Positions 31,938 through 42,814 of a stretch of DNA of 64,000 nucleotides are shown here, piece by piece. Each line of letters opens with the position of its first letter. The stretch's first letter is position 1. The DNA lies in assembly GCA_963556145.1 (NCBI GenBank), contig OY744462.1, forward strand, positions 4,836,001-4,900,000, in the 5' to 3' direction. The notes under the pieces were generated by a model. It was not told the origin of the DNA. It worked only from the letters and a program-made list of their open reading frames with translations, and ran no database searches. Source of the DNA: Hygrocybe punicea (lineage: Eukaryota; Basidiomycota; Agaricomycetes; Agaricales; Hygrophoraceae). A program made the position numbers and the translations under genes.

Positions 31938-32503
31938 ATGCATTTCTGCCAATCATCAGCACGACGCCTCCTGCATTCCTCACCACGAACATGTATCCGT
32001 ATTGGTCCACCTGATCCTATATCTCACTTCCGCCCCGTCATTTACGACGACGGCGGCCAATCCCCCAGAGCTCCCCATCCGTACTCCCTTCGCGAATTCA
32101 CTAGCGCTGACTACGCTGGAGGCTATTATGAGCTGCAGTGGAAGCTGCAGAGACAGCAACTCGATGCATTTCATCACAAGTTTTGGACAGATGTAAATCC
32201 CCCCCACTACCGTTTGTCGTTCAACGACGCTTGACGCATTGCTTGCAGAGTAACTCCCGCTTCGAGGCAGCCAAAGAAGCAGTCCTGTCCAGTCTCCCGG
32301 AGTCATCCACAGAACTTGATAAAGAAGGCGCACTATCAGAGTTCTACAAACAGTGGCTTATGCAGGAGAGGTGTCAGATGAACGTTTACGCACGTGAATG
32401 GAGGAGACGGAATATTGAGGAAATCATACTGGCTTTCCGTGTCCAACAACACAAGCTCTCGTCTTTACTATCCACCATATTCACATTCAAAACACGGCGG
32501 TGA
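31938..32503 (+). CDS. Cytochrome c oxidase assembly factor COA8-like (APOPT family)
   Basis: Two exons are joined by a 57-bp intron (GAT|GTAAAT ... CTTGCAG|AGT), giving HHKFWTD|SNSRFEAAKE. The N-terminus (MHFCQSSARRLLHSSPRTCI) is a probable matrix-targeting signal. The family landmarks follow: HPYSLREF, then YELQWKLQRQQLDAFHHKFW, then W..ERCQMNVYAREWRRRNIEEI. COA8 proteins are mitochondrial matrix proteins needed for stable complex IV. The predicted length is about 170 residues, normal for the family. It follows AIM34 in tandem, and its 3' end converges on NUP133 with 106 bp between stop codons. Confidence 0.8.
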
Positions 32504-32609
32504 ATTACAATTCATGTTTGATAGACATGTCAGTACCTTCATGGTTCGCGTCTCCTGCGCTACAACTCGTCATTACCGCCAGACAACCCGACGGGATGAT
32601 ACATGGTAT

Positions 32610-35600
32610 TCATGTTTCCTCTCCCCACATGACATCCTGCGCTACAAGCTCTCTCACACGGGGATAAACATCATCCAGTTCCAGTTCGGCTAGTCGCTCA
32701 CGTTCGCGCTGATAATTTAAGACGATCTCTGCCACTCGATCCGGTGTCATGCCCGGCCAACGCGCCGCGATCTCAGCTAGAGATGGAATGGGTAACGCTT
32801 CTGCTGGTGTCAAGTCATAACCCTTAGTCTGATATCCTTTCGGGATGATGGCCTTGAGCACCGAATAAACTGCTGTCCTCCGAAATCTTTCGCTGAGCTC
32901 AATATCTGTGACATTCACCGTGCGTCGTATTTGATCCCAGCTATCGAATGGCCACATGTCAATGAGATAATATACCATTGTGAAAACCGTCCTACTCATC
33001 GTGGATATAGATTCGACGCCAAACCGCTTGGAAAGTAGATAGACGTCTTGCCTCAGGTAAATTCTACACAACAATGAGTTGGACAAAGTGTGGTATGAAC
33101 CAGTTGGAATTACTTTGACACGAGCAAGTAAATGAAGTGCAGTTGCATAATTTTCAATGCAGTCGGTGTTGTCCCTCAATGTTAAGACATCAATGATATC
33201 TTCAGTTGACATTGCCCTGCCCTGTAGTAGCTGTCGAACAAACACCTTGAACACCTTGATGATGGATCAGTCAATGCAAACAATGTCCAGATGTCACTCA
33301 CATGCAGGAGTGCTTTCCTATCCGAAAGCTTAGATGCTTCTGCTTTTACAATGGTCTCGACTTGGGAATCGAGTGACTGTTTTCCACGACCAGGCCGCAA
33401 AACAGTTTGGAATTCCTGCACAAGAGTTTCATGGACGCTGACGAAATCGAGCCCATCATGAAAAGCTGTAAGGGGCAAGTTAATCCAAGCAGTACCGCAA
33501 GAGATGACCGAGCGAACCGTCGAGAATTGATTCGTCCGTGGATACTTCGGTTTCATGTAACTGGGCCAGTTGAGCCAACTTTCCGATACTGAGCATGAGC
33601 TGATAAAGTAGTCTGCATGAGCAACATTTCGATATTGGGAAAGACTCACATGTTTTGTTTCCAGACCAGTGATATTTTGACTTTCACTTAGCAGTGCTAG
33701 GGATGCCGCACCATGTCTGCCCTTACCCAGATCATGGACCCATGAAATAGAAGGGAAAGGATTCTCTGCGAAGAACACATCCATGTAACCACTGTACATG
33801 GCATCGTAGGCGAACATCAAACGAAGCTCTCCTACGTTCCAAATAGGTCAATATCAATTCGACCCATTTGAAGATTGACCCACCATGTTCAATATACCAC
33901 CGAAACAACTCCGTTGCAAACTCCCCTTTGAATTTCGCGACATAAAGTTGAATTCGATCGGCATTTGGATTCTCGTGAGGGGGATAAACAACTTCCTTGT
34001 GGCAGAGGGCAGCTAAACTCCGGAAATCTCGGTAGTCTTCAGCCAGTGTGAATGCGGATTCTTTGTGACCGTTTTTCACTACAGAACAGGTCAATACGCA
34101 ACTAGCCTTCGGTCTGGATGGTTTACTTGCGAAGTGTCTCGAGAACCTCCGGCCGCAATTGTTCAAATCTGGCTTCAAGTTCATTGCCGTCATGTGCGGT
34201 ACCCGGCTCGACAGCAGCAATACCACTGCGCACAGCGGCTCAGGGGCAGACAGTCATACGACAATATAGCATACCTTCTTAGCCATCCTAACCTTTCCTG
34301 AATACAAGCAAAGAGGACTGAAGCCAGCTCGGGAAGCTGGTCATTCGGTTCTCTCTTGATACCATTTAGATCGGAATCTACACTTGGTGATTCAACAAAT
34401 CTTGTAGTGGCCTCGAACAGTCCCAAAACGATGTCGATGACGGCAGGCTCACTAGTCCACGGATTGATCATGGGAAGTTCGACGCCGTAGACACCGAGGT
34501 TATACTCTCTGTAGTCGAAAGCTGACCTCAACACGGTCTGAGGCAATCTTTTAGTGGTGGATACCGCAATACTGTTAAAAAAACTTGCCAGGATGATGCT
34601 GTTTGCTTCAGGAAGCGCCACTGACAAGCATCTGCCCCTTTCCTGTAAGGATCTGCCCATTATTTCTGTGACTTGAGGGAGAAGTCGCCCAATGTCGCCC
34701 GCTCTATTTCTAAAGAATGCCCTCATCACGTCTTCATAATGGTCCTCTGCGATTGACTTCATATAAATGTACACGGCTTCATGGAGAACACTATGGGTAT
34801 GTCCAGCGCTACACTCCAATTCAATAAAATTCTAGGGTGACTCGAGAGAGCATAACGTACGCGAGGACGTCGTTGTGCAGCAACCATAGTCGATGACATG
34901 CATACAACGTTTCTGCATCAATTGCCAGTCGTTGCCGACTTCTTTGCGACATCTGTAGCTCAAACTATCGGTACAGCGTATGGAGTGGATAAAATCAACG
35001 GAACCTTAGTTAACACAGCATTATCGTTTATGAATTGGATCAGCCAGCTAAGCCGTTCTTTCCGTTCTGTTAGCTGCGCTGTAAGGTCGTGGTTGCGCCG
35101 CACCACCGCGGTGTCTACGGATGTTGTTTATTAGCAACTAGACCATGATAAAGGGTTTGTTAGTTGACCTGATTCGAGAATGGCCCTGCTGAGTTGTTCA
35201 GCTCCTTGCATTAAACTTTCCTCATCAACTTCAGGTGGGAAGCGAAACTGTAAGGGATTCTATCATTTGTAGGAAGAATTAATTCAAATTCCTTTGTAAT
35301 CCAGGAAAGACCCTTACTTCAGAATTAGAACCATATAAAATTGCCTGTGTCATGATTGATTTTATTAGATTTGCGTGCCCTGTGCTGTGACGGAACTCGA
35401 GCATAAACAGAAAGATGAAGTTGTGAAGAATTCCAAGCATACTCAGAGTCGAAGCTTGCCACCTTATCCATACCCACACAAACTCTCATCATCGTCGTGG
35501 AAGTAAGGACCAATAGCGTGCTTTCGTCTTTGATAATTCCGACACCTAGAGTTCTGTCCGTAACTGACTTGAGCTCGAGACGGTCTCGATAATCTGAACC

Positions 35601-37264
35601 TAATGAATAGAAACCTTCAGTACTGCTTGTGTAATGGAGAGTAAGGATCAGGAGGTACTTCTGGCACAGAGAGCGACTGCATCACCAAATTGAATGCCGA
35701 CTAGAGATCCGCCTAGGACCAACTGCAAACGTGGGTGCATTGGAGCCCCAGAGCTCGATGTCTATGATATTGGGCGTAATCAGATTCCAGGAAAGTGATC
35801 GAAGCTTATAACCCACACTCTGATAAGGGACACCGCTAACCCTCTCCACTTTGAAAGTATCCGTAACGCAGGACACCCAAACTAAAACGTAGATACGACG
35901 AATACCCCCGACATCCATGGCGATATCCTCCTCGATCCCGGCATATGATACCAATATCACCAAATCTCCTGCACTGGAATCAGACGCGTTGCAACAGTTA
36001 GAGCAGTATGCAAAAAAATATCGCCATGTACCTTGCCACGGCTAAATCAAGCAGCTCAAGATCGAGAGAGCTGTTATTCGGAGATGCGGAAGAAAACGTA
36101 TTCCTGATGGCATGTCGTATAATGTCTACTAATTCCTCGTCCAGGGCGATTTCCTCCCATCCTTCCACTGACATACGCCATTTTTGCAGTCTGGTATCCA
36201 CTAGTGCCCAAACTTCCCTCCCAAGTGCTGTTTCTGCTCCACAAGCTATAGAACTCACGTTTCCACTCCCTGATATCAAGGCAGATGATGGGGACGTCCA
36301 AATGTTAGGTAAAAGACGGGAGAAGGAAAGTGACGATTGAGGCCGCCAGAACGCATGCGTGTTGAGGCGATATTTGCCTCCTGCGGAAGTGAGCGTCAAA
36401 CGGAAAAGACGACCGGTGCTAGAGGACGCTATGTATGTCTGGGGCTGAGAGAGATTATTTAGAGAATGGGTGAAGCCACCGCTTCCTACTCACATCTGAC
36501 CGTATGAGATTCGTGATGCTTTCCCCGGAATTGAGGCCCAATGAAGTCGTTGCAAAATGATCACCACCGGCCAGGCCAATTCCAATGCTATTCCAATATC
36601 GTATTTCACCCGCCAGAGATATTAGGATCAGCCCAGGTTCGTGAGATGAACCATATGGAACTAGCCCATGAAAAGGAGGAGCTGTGTGGTCGAAACCACG
36701 AGGACAGGAAAATATGTAGCAGGTTGGAATGCCTTTGACAGCCTACAAAACTCGTCATGTTATCAGGGGAAAAGCTCAGGTTGAAGGGAACCCGCCTTGG
36801 CATGTTGCCATACGAAGCACGTTTGAACCGACGCCACAAGGGCAAAGCCAGTCAATGTGTCGATTTCTCCCGTGTAGGTATCGCTGTAAAAATCTTGGAC
36901 GAGTAGTAATTTCCGTTTTGTATCCAACTGATGAACAGATATACTCACTAGCATTCTTCAGCGCTAACTTCACCTCGACGGGCAAATTGGCATGAAATGA
37001 CACCGACAACTCCTCCGACATGGCAAATACCGTCTCGGACTTGAGACCCCGCTCAGAGACCACAGAGTTTCTGTCGTCCACGTCCATGCTCGACGCTGGA
37101 GATGTATGGTCCCTGACGACTGAGAGTCGTTCTCCACGAACAGGAGTGGCGAGACGCGATGTTGGCCTGCTGCTTCCGATTCTGGTCCGCCTGGACGCGA
37201 CAGGTGGTGAGTTTGCTGCTGGGCGGCGGTTTGTTCGTCTTGGTGCAGGTGATGGCGAGAACAT
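32610..37264 (-). CDS. NUP133: Nucleoporin Nup133 (Y-complex)
   Basis: This is a scaffold subunit of the nuclear pore outer ring. The N-terminus (MFSPSPAPRRTNRRPA) is a disordered Arg/Ser tail. A beta-propeller begins with DTYTGEIDTLTGFALV and TCFVWQHAK, continues through RGFDHTAPPFHGLVPYGSS and GEIRYWNSIGIGLAGGDHF, and on through ASSSTGRLFRLTLTSAGGKY. The C-terminal two-thirds is an alpha-helical solenoid ending in TLRDNTDCIENYATALHLL, IYLRQDVYLLSKRFG and LAELELDDVYPRV. More than ten introns are needed, several only 45-55 bp. The intron 36795-36743, after FVWQHAK, needs a GC donor (AAG|GCGGGT) and has TGATAAC as branch site. The protein is roughly 1,200-1,300 residues. The order of domains fits Nup133 better than Nup155. 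Confidence 0.82.
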
Positions 37265-37363
37265 TGCCAGTTTTTAGACGATGACAATAAACTTTTAGTG
37301 ATGGTCAGATAGTTTTGTTAGGCTGGTCGCTGCTTGCCAAATACAGACACACACCAGTTCACC
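37265..37363. promoter_or_regulatory. 99-bp divergent promoter NUP133 / PRCC-like
   Basis: This is the space between two opposite start codons (37264 and 37364). No TATA box is seen. Confidence 0.6.
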
Positions 37364-38722
37364 ATGCTCGGAATCGAGGACTATGGCAGCGGCAGCGATA
37401 ACGACAGCGACCATGAATTTCGTCAGACGGCTCCAATACTATTATCCAAGGAGCCTCCCCTATCACAGTCTACCTCACAACCCACGTTACCAAAGCTCCC
37501 ACCTCCAAAATCCAAGCGAGCACCAAAAAAGATTACTATCGCGCTTCCTGAGTTGCCTAGCGGATCGGACGACGACGTTGATGCAGAAAAACCTCCGGCG
37601 AAGAGACCACGCCTCAACCTAGGTGCTGGTTCGTCGTCCTTGTTGGGCATGTTGCCAGCTCCGAAACAGAAGCTTCCGACCATCTCACCTTCAGAGAGAA
37701 TACTTGGCGCCGGTCGAGGTACAGGCTTAGTCTTCAACGCTTCTCGCCCCTCCGCAGCTTCTAGCGTGCCATTATTGGAGAGAGGGGACGAAGAAAATGA
37801 TGCCAATCCAATTGAACTGCAGTTTCCTTCCAGGGGGGACACAGTGGAGACAACTTCTCAAACATTGTTCCAGCCTACATCGTTGGGTAAAGGCAGGTCG
37901 AATATCTCAATAGAGGAAGGGGAAGCGCCATCAAAAAAGACACCACCAAATGTTTCTTCTGCATTGTCAATTAACTTTTTCTCACTAGGTTTTTTTCCTC
38001 TTACCATTTTTTATTTCTGTTAATACCTATTGCACAGGGTCAATGTCCGCATCTACACCTGTCAAAGCATCAATTTCGCCAATATCCGTATCGTCTTCCA
38101 CACCCTCCTCACTGAACTTCTCATCTGCTCCCGCCGTCGAGGAGTTTACTCCACCAGAACCCTCCCGGACAGACCCATATCCCGGTTACTACCTCCTCCC
38201 ATCAGGCTCTTGGGCAGCCTACGACCCTACTTACTTCCAATCTTTCTATAAAACATGGGAAAAAGAATACAACTCGCACATTCGAGCTTTCGAGAAGGGA
38301 GTGGCGAAAGGTTTTGAAGAACTAGAGACCTCGGAAGCGCAGGATATCGATGCCCAAAAGGAGATGGAGAAGGCGAAAAGGGAGATTCAAGAGAGAGAAG
38401 AGAAGAAGGCCGTTACGCATGGGGCTGCTGGCGCGCCTGCTGCACCCAGGATGAATATCAAGGTATGCCGTTTCGATTTCGAGCGATGTGACATAGAAAA
38501 CGGTATTCTGGCAGGGTGCGAAGTTAGGAGCAAGAGCGCGGTCCCGACATCAGCTCTCTACATTGCTTAATGAGGCATATGAGAATCGTGACGCTCTGGA
38601 GGAGAAGATTGCTGAAGGTAGGCGCAACAGGAAAGAAGCTGGTAATAAATATGGCGAGTGTGACCTTGGAGACATCTTCTCTCTAGCGCTAACTTGAAAG
38701 TTTCCTTTCTGTAGGATTCTAG
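37364..38722 (+). CDS. PRCC-like protein (mitotic checkpoint / splicing-associated)
   Basis: Exons are 37364-37988, 38038-38462, 38515-38653 and 38715-38722. The N-terminal half is acidic then Pro-rich (MLGIEDYGSGSDNDSD, KLPPPKSKRAPKKITIALP), followed by PPAKRPRLNLGAGSSSLLGM and LPAPK. The C-terminus has YPGYYLLPSGSWAAYDPTYF and ends SRHQLSTLLNEAYENRDALE ... RKEAGNKYGF. The ending, with a conserved H-Q-x-x-x-L-x-x-x-A core and terminal K-Y-G-F/W, is the PRCC family signature; that human family binds MAD2B and associates with the spliceosome. The last residue of KYGF is obtained only if the final 61-bp intron (38654-38714) uses a GC donor (G|GCGAGT, branch GCTAAC, acceptor CTGTAG). The start at 37364 is the first in-frame ATG. 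Confidence 0.78.
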
Positions 38723-39086
38723 GCAACTAGTTTAGCCCAGATCGTGTTCACGGCTTTCGACATCATTACCTCGAGTACACAAACCGGATGGATCCACGGC
38801 GTCAATGTATTCCCCGTGGAATGAACTATGACAAATGAAACCAACGAGACAAGATCTCGTTTCGTCTGCTTGACAAGACCGTTTGGAAGGGTGAAGAGTT
38901 GACTCTGGGGCGAATTTTAAAAGCTTTGTTGGACTTCTGAGAACAACTGATAGGGATGTACATAATTCTTGAATGAGATGCGGTGACCAGCAATCTCGTC
39001 ACGCCATACTATCAATAATTTGTTCACGGAATGTAACTTACATCCAGCCGTTTCATTAAATACATCAATCTCAAGGCACTTGATCG
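38723..39086. other. Convergent intergenic region
   Basis: This 364-bp interval lies between the PRCC-like gene (+) and the long-chain-base kinase (-). No feature is recognised. Confidence 0.5.
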
Positions 39087-41066
39087 TCAAACCTTGGCAT
39101 CTTTGTGAACAGGATGCGGCTGAAAATTCGTAGCATAGTGCCCATACGGGCTCAGGAAGGTTCCCAACCCCCGAAGAACCTCGACTTGAAATTCGTCGAA
39201 CGGAAACTCCTCGCCATCTACCGAGAAGCAGCCCTTGGTTGACAGTGGCTTCACCCGGTATGCGTGAGCTTTGAAATAATGTTGCTGAGATGCCAAGGAA
39301 TCAGCACGGAAAGGTAGCGGGAAGATTGCGGGAAATCCACATACAGAATCAAGCCAATACGTTTCTCCCTTCGGTGCGCCACCCATAGATGCGAGGACTT
39401 CCCGACGCGAGGACTTGAACGTATAAGGACGATGATTCAGTTTGTTACAACTCACTCACCACTTCTTGCACCGCGACGTCTATCAAACCGTCATCTGGCA
39501 AGGAAACCGGGAAAGCCATCAAGTCCCTATTCAACACGTTAGTGGTGTTAATGATACAAATACAGGCAACAGACCGTCCCACATAAGGGCCTTGCCCTGC
39601 AAATAAAAAGAGAATCGGTTTATCGAAAGTAATCCATCCATCTTCGTCACCGGAGTAAGTTAACGATGGCTGTGTATTGATGAATTCTTCTGATGAGATC
39701 GAAGGAGACGATTGAATTTCTTTCTCCCCTTTCTCCCGTCGGGCACGCAGAGCCTCCGCCATGACGTGTTTATCATGTTCTGCGACTTTGATAGACAGAT
39801 GGATAGGGCAAGGCCGAAACTGGATCACTAGAAAATCGGAGCCCGTACCAGTATGAGTAAAAGCCAGTGTGGTCATGAGCGAATTGAAGTGTACATCCTC
39901 GGAATAAACCCAACAAAAAACGGGTATCTCCCATCCACCGTAAATTTTCGGTTCCAATATCGAGCTCTGCCATTAGTCCCAACGCTTGGGACATGAACGA
40001 CAATGTTCGTTTGCCATTTTGGGTGATTGAGAACAGATCGGTTTTCATTGGAAGACCTGGAGAGAATGCTTGAGGTCTCTAAGAGACATATTGTGAAGTT
40101 GATTCCACCCAGACCTTTTATGACATTTAGAGCGGCAGCCGCAACATCAAAACCATCCTAATGGAGCGATCAGCGCATTTCAGAAATGATAAGCAAGGTT
40201 CGGACCTCTATTCCCAATAAATTCAAAGACAATCCATTGCCTGATCCGGTGGGTATCGGAACTACTGGTATGCTAAATGCTTTGGCAGGAACAGGGTGGT
40301 GAGCGAAACCATTGATGACTTCATGGACGAGGCCGTCCCCAGACAACGTCACTACAACATCATAGTCGAGAGATAGGTCCTTTGCAATCTCGTACGCGTG
40401 TCCTTTGTGAGTGGTATCTATAATGCAGGAATGAGGTGAGATAAGGGGGTTGCACAAACAAGGTCGTGCTAACAGGTTATGTCCAGAGAACAATTAGCAG
40501 CACGAAATATGTGTTCCACTACTCTTGTAAAAACTGTCCGTGCCTTACCCTGTGATCATTTCAGGGTAAAATATTCAGTAAGAAACTGAAAACATACAGG
40601 ACCACCATGGGGATTCACGAGCACTTTCAAGCGCCTACCAGGCTTGATGCCTCCGAAGCGCAAAAGGCAAGTTGTAAGTCCACCGTGACAAATGGCTATG
40701 AGAAACACAAGATCACACCTTGGTATGCCGATTGCATCAAAGCGTTCACCCATTCGCCAGCGGTATCCTGGTCCTCGCCGTTTACTTTGCCATCAATTTT
40801 CTTGAGGAAGAAAGGTTTCTTCTGCCTTTTTATTAAACAATATACTTCCAAGAACTGAGAGTCCTGAACGACTTGGGTCTTGGCAGATATAACTTGCTGA
40901 AGAGCAACCTCGACATCGTGTTTCTTCTCTGAGGAGCCGTTAGCTTCGTGAACTCAGTATCCTAGCCATCAGTCATACCACTGGTCTTCACCCAAAAAGA
41001 AGTCTTGGTGAGGCTAAGCGTTACTGGTTTCCCACCAGAGAAGATCGTCAAGTCACGATTCGCCAT
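39087..41066 (-). CDS. LCB4: Sphingoid long-chain-base kinase (sphingosine kinase family)
   Basis: The enzyme phosphorylates sphingoid long-chain bases to their 1-phosphates, controlling the ceramide/LCB-P balance. The N-terminal PH-like part starts MANRDLTIFSGGKPVTLSLT. The diacylglycerol-kinase catalytic fold follows: LKVLVNPHGGP|GKARTVFTRV (ATP-binding loop, split by an intron), HKGHAYEIAKDL, then VVTLSGDGLVHEVINGF (catalytic Asp) and IPTGSGNGLSLNL. C-terminal conserved blocks are TFDKPILFLFAGQGPYVGR, LPDDGLIDVAV and GCFSVDGEEFPFDEFQVEV. Exons chain in frame with introns of roughly 45-75 bp. The start is the ATG at 41066, the first in frame. Orthology to yeast Lcb4/Lcb5 is inferred from these motifs. 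Confidence 0.85.
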
Positions 41067-41853
41067 GTCGACTGGGAAGGTTGCTTTTACTGGTATATTT
41101 TCAGAAAGAACCTGAAAAGGTAACGGCGTCAAGCTTCAAGTTTCAAGTTTCACACACATTGATCAGTATATCTTAGCCATTTTCGCAGTGAACATCGTCA
41201 GTCTACATGTCATTGCGGTCAAATTTGTTGATCAGATTATTCCAGTCGGTGGCGTTAACGTTGTGCCGGTGATGGTCTTGACTTTTTTGTTGACTTGACT
41301 AAGACAAGCACACAAAATATAGTATCAGTATTTCATGGTATCCCAGTACCACATACAGCACTAATGTGAAGACGTTCAATGAAAGTTGAGTCTGGTCGTG
41401 AGGTGTGGTGAATTTGCACTACGTATACATGAGCTCGCATTTCTCAGAAACGTTACCACTGTGCTACAGCACCGAGGGTAGCTCTGAATATTCTTATAAA
41501 AATAAATCATTGGTCGCTACTATACCACGATGAAGCTTCGATGAAGTCTGAAACCGTCTGTCACACGCCTGACTACCAGAAAGACCTTGGAATAATTCAA
41601 GTCGAGCCCTTCGTGACGCGACGCGTTTGTGTATTGCACGTGACCCCAGCATTTCCATTTTCAAGTTCCGCCCCTCAGCTTCTCATAAAGGTCGACGCGA
41701 GTCGCAAACCAAATACATTTCTTCGTTTCAACCCCCATCATCTCTGCCCTTCAAGAACACTATATATGTGTGTTGATTCTAATCTTCTCATCAGCGTCTC
41801 ATTCATTCTTCCAATTTAGAAGCAATCACACGAAAAGTTTCACTCATACCACA
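41067..41853. promoter_or_regulatory. Divergent upstream region LCB kinase / histone H2B
   Basis: This 787-bp interval lies between opposite starts. A TATA-like motif at 41761-41767 (TATATAT), about 90 bp before the H2B start, is the most likely core element for H2B. Other parts are AT-rich without recognisable genes. No histone H2A lies here, although H2A usually pairs with H2B in fungi. Confidence 0.55.
41761..41767 (+). promoter_or_regulatory. TATA-like box for histone H2B
   Basis: TATATAT lies 87 bp upstream of the H2B start codon, at a distance compatible with a TATA element of a highly expressed gene. Confidence 0.5.
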
Positions 41854-42500
41854 ATGCCGCCTAAAGTATATTTATTCTTTTGTCTGAGGTGTAATGTTTA
41901 TGCGACAGCTACCAGCCTGCATCTACCGCTGCCAAAGCTCCCGCATCCACTGCATCCAAAGCACCAGCAAAGGGCGCCGGAGCCAAAGCAGCAAAGAAGA
42001 CGGCTAGCAAAGCAGCAGCACCCCCAGCTGAGGGTGAGAAGAAAAAGCGCAAGAAAGCTCGCAAGGAAACCTACAGCTCATACATCTACAAAGGTACGTC
42101 TTAGCCTTATCATCGTTGTCTCAGCTGGCCGATATCGGGTTGTTTAGTGCTGAAACAGGTCCATCCTGATACCGGTATCTCAAATAAGGCCATGGCCATC
42201 TTAAATTCCTTCGTCAACGATATTTTTGAACGTATTGCCAGTGAAGCCTCCAGTGAGTATTCAACCTGTGTCGTATCGTTCAAGCTTACCTCTATCGTTG
42301 CCCTAGAACTGGCAGTGTATTCAAAAAAGTCCACTATATCTTCGAGGGAAATTCAAACTAGTGTCCGGTTGATTCTTCCTGGTGAACTTGCCAAGCACGC
42401 CATATCGGAGGGTACCAAGTCTGTGACAAGTACGCGTCATTTTGCATGTCCATATTCCCTGTTGACGATTTCCACAGAATTTTCGGCCGGTACCAAGTAG
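41854..42500 (+). CDS. HTB1: Histone H2B
   Basis: Five exons are joined by four short introns. The first exon encodes only MPPK. The basic Ala/Lys-rich tail ([20 protein letters not shown]) leads into the histone fold: [20 protein letters not shown], then [20 protein letters not shown], then [35 protein letters not shown], and the C-terminal helix [20 protein letters not shown] ending AGTK. It is a core nucleosome protein that dimerises with H2A; the C-terminal lysine in VTKFS is the conserved ubiquitination site. Length and sequence are normal for a fungal H2B. The four introns contrast with the few-intron histone genes of ascomycetes. Confidence 0.97.
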
Positions 42501-42814
42501 TATTATGGTTGTATTGCCATACGTATTGTAGTCTCACAAGCAATCCTTTATTTTATGACTATCCTAATTGTGATGAGGCAATCTGCGACATCGCTGTGTT
42601 TCGTAGAATACAAGCCTTCCAGTGATCCATCAGAATCCCATGAAAGTACTATTCCCTGGCAACGAACAAGAACAAGAAGAAAAAAAGATCGTGAATGTGT
42701 CGTCCGTTATGAATAATTTGAAAATAAACAACAATCCAACGCAAAAGAAATGCTGGTGAAAGATATCGTCCGGTGCTTATTATACTCTAGGGTCAACAAA
42801 ACGGAGAATCGTGA
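42501..42814. other. Convergent intergenic region
   Basis: This 314-bp 3' interval lies between H2B and the alpha-glucan synthase. It contains an A-rich stretch (about 42655-42700) and no recognised gene. Confidence 0.5.
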
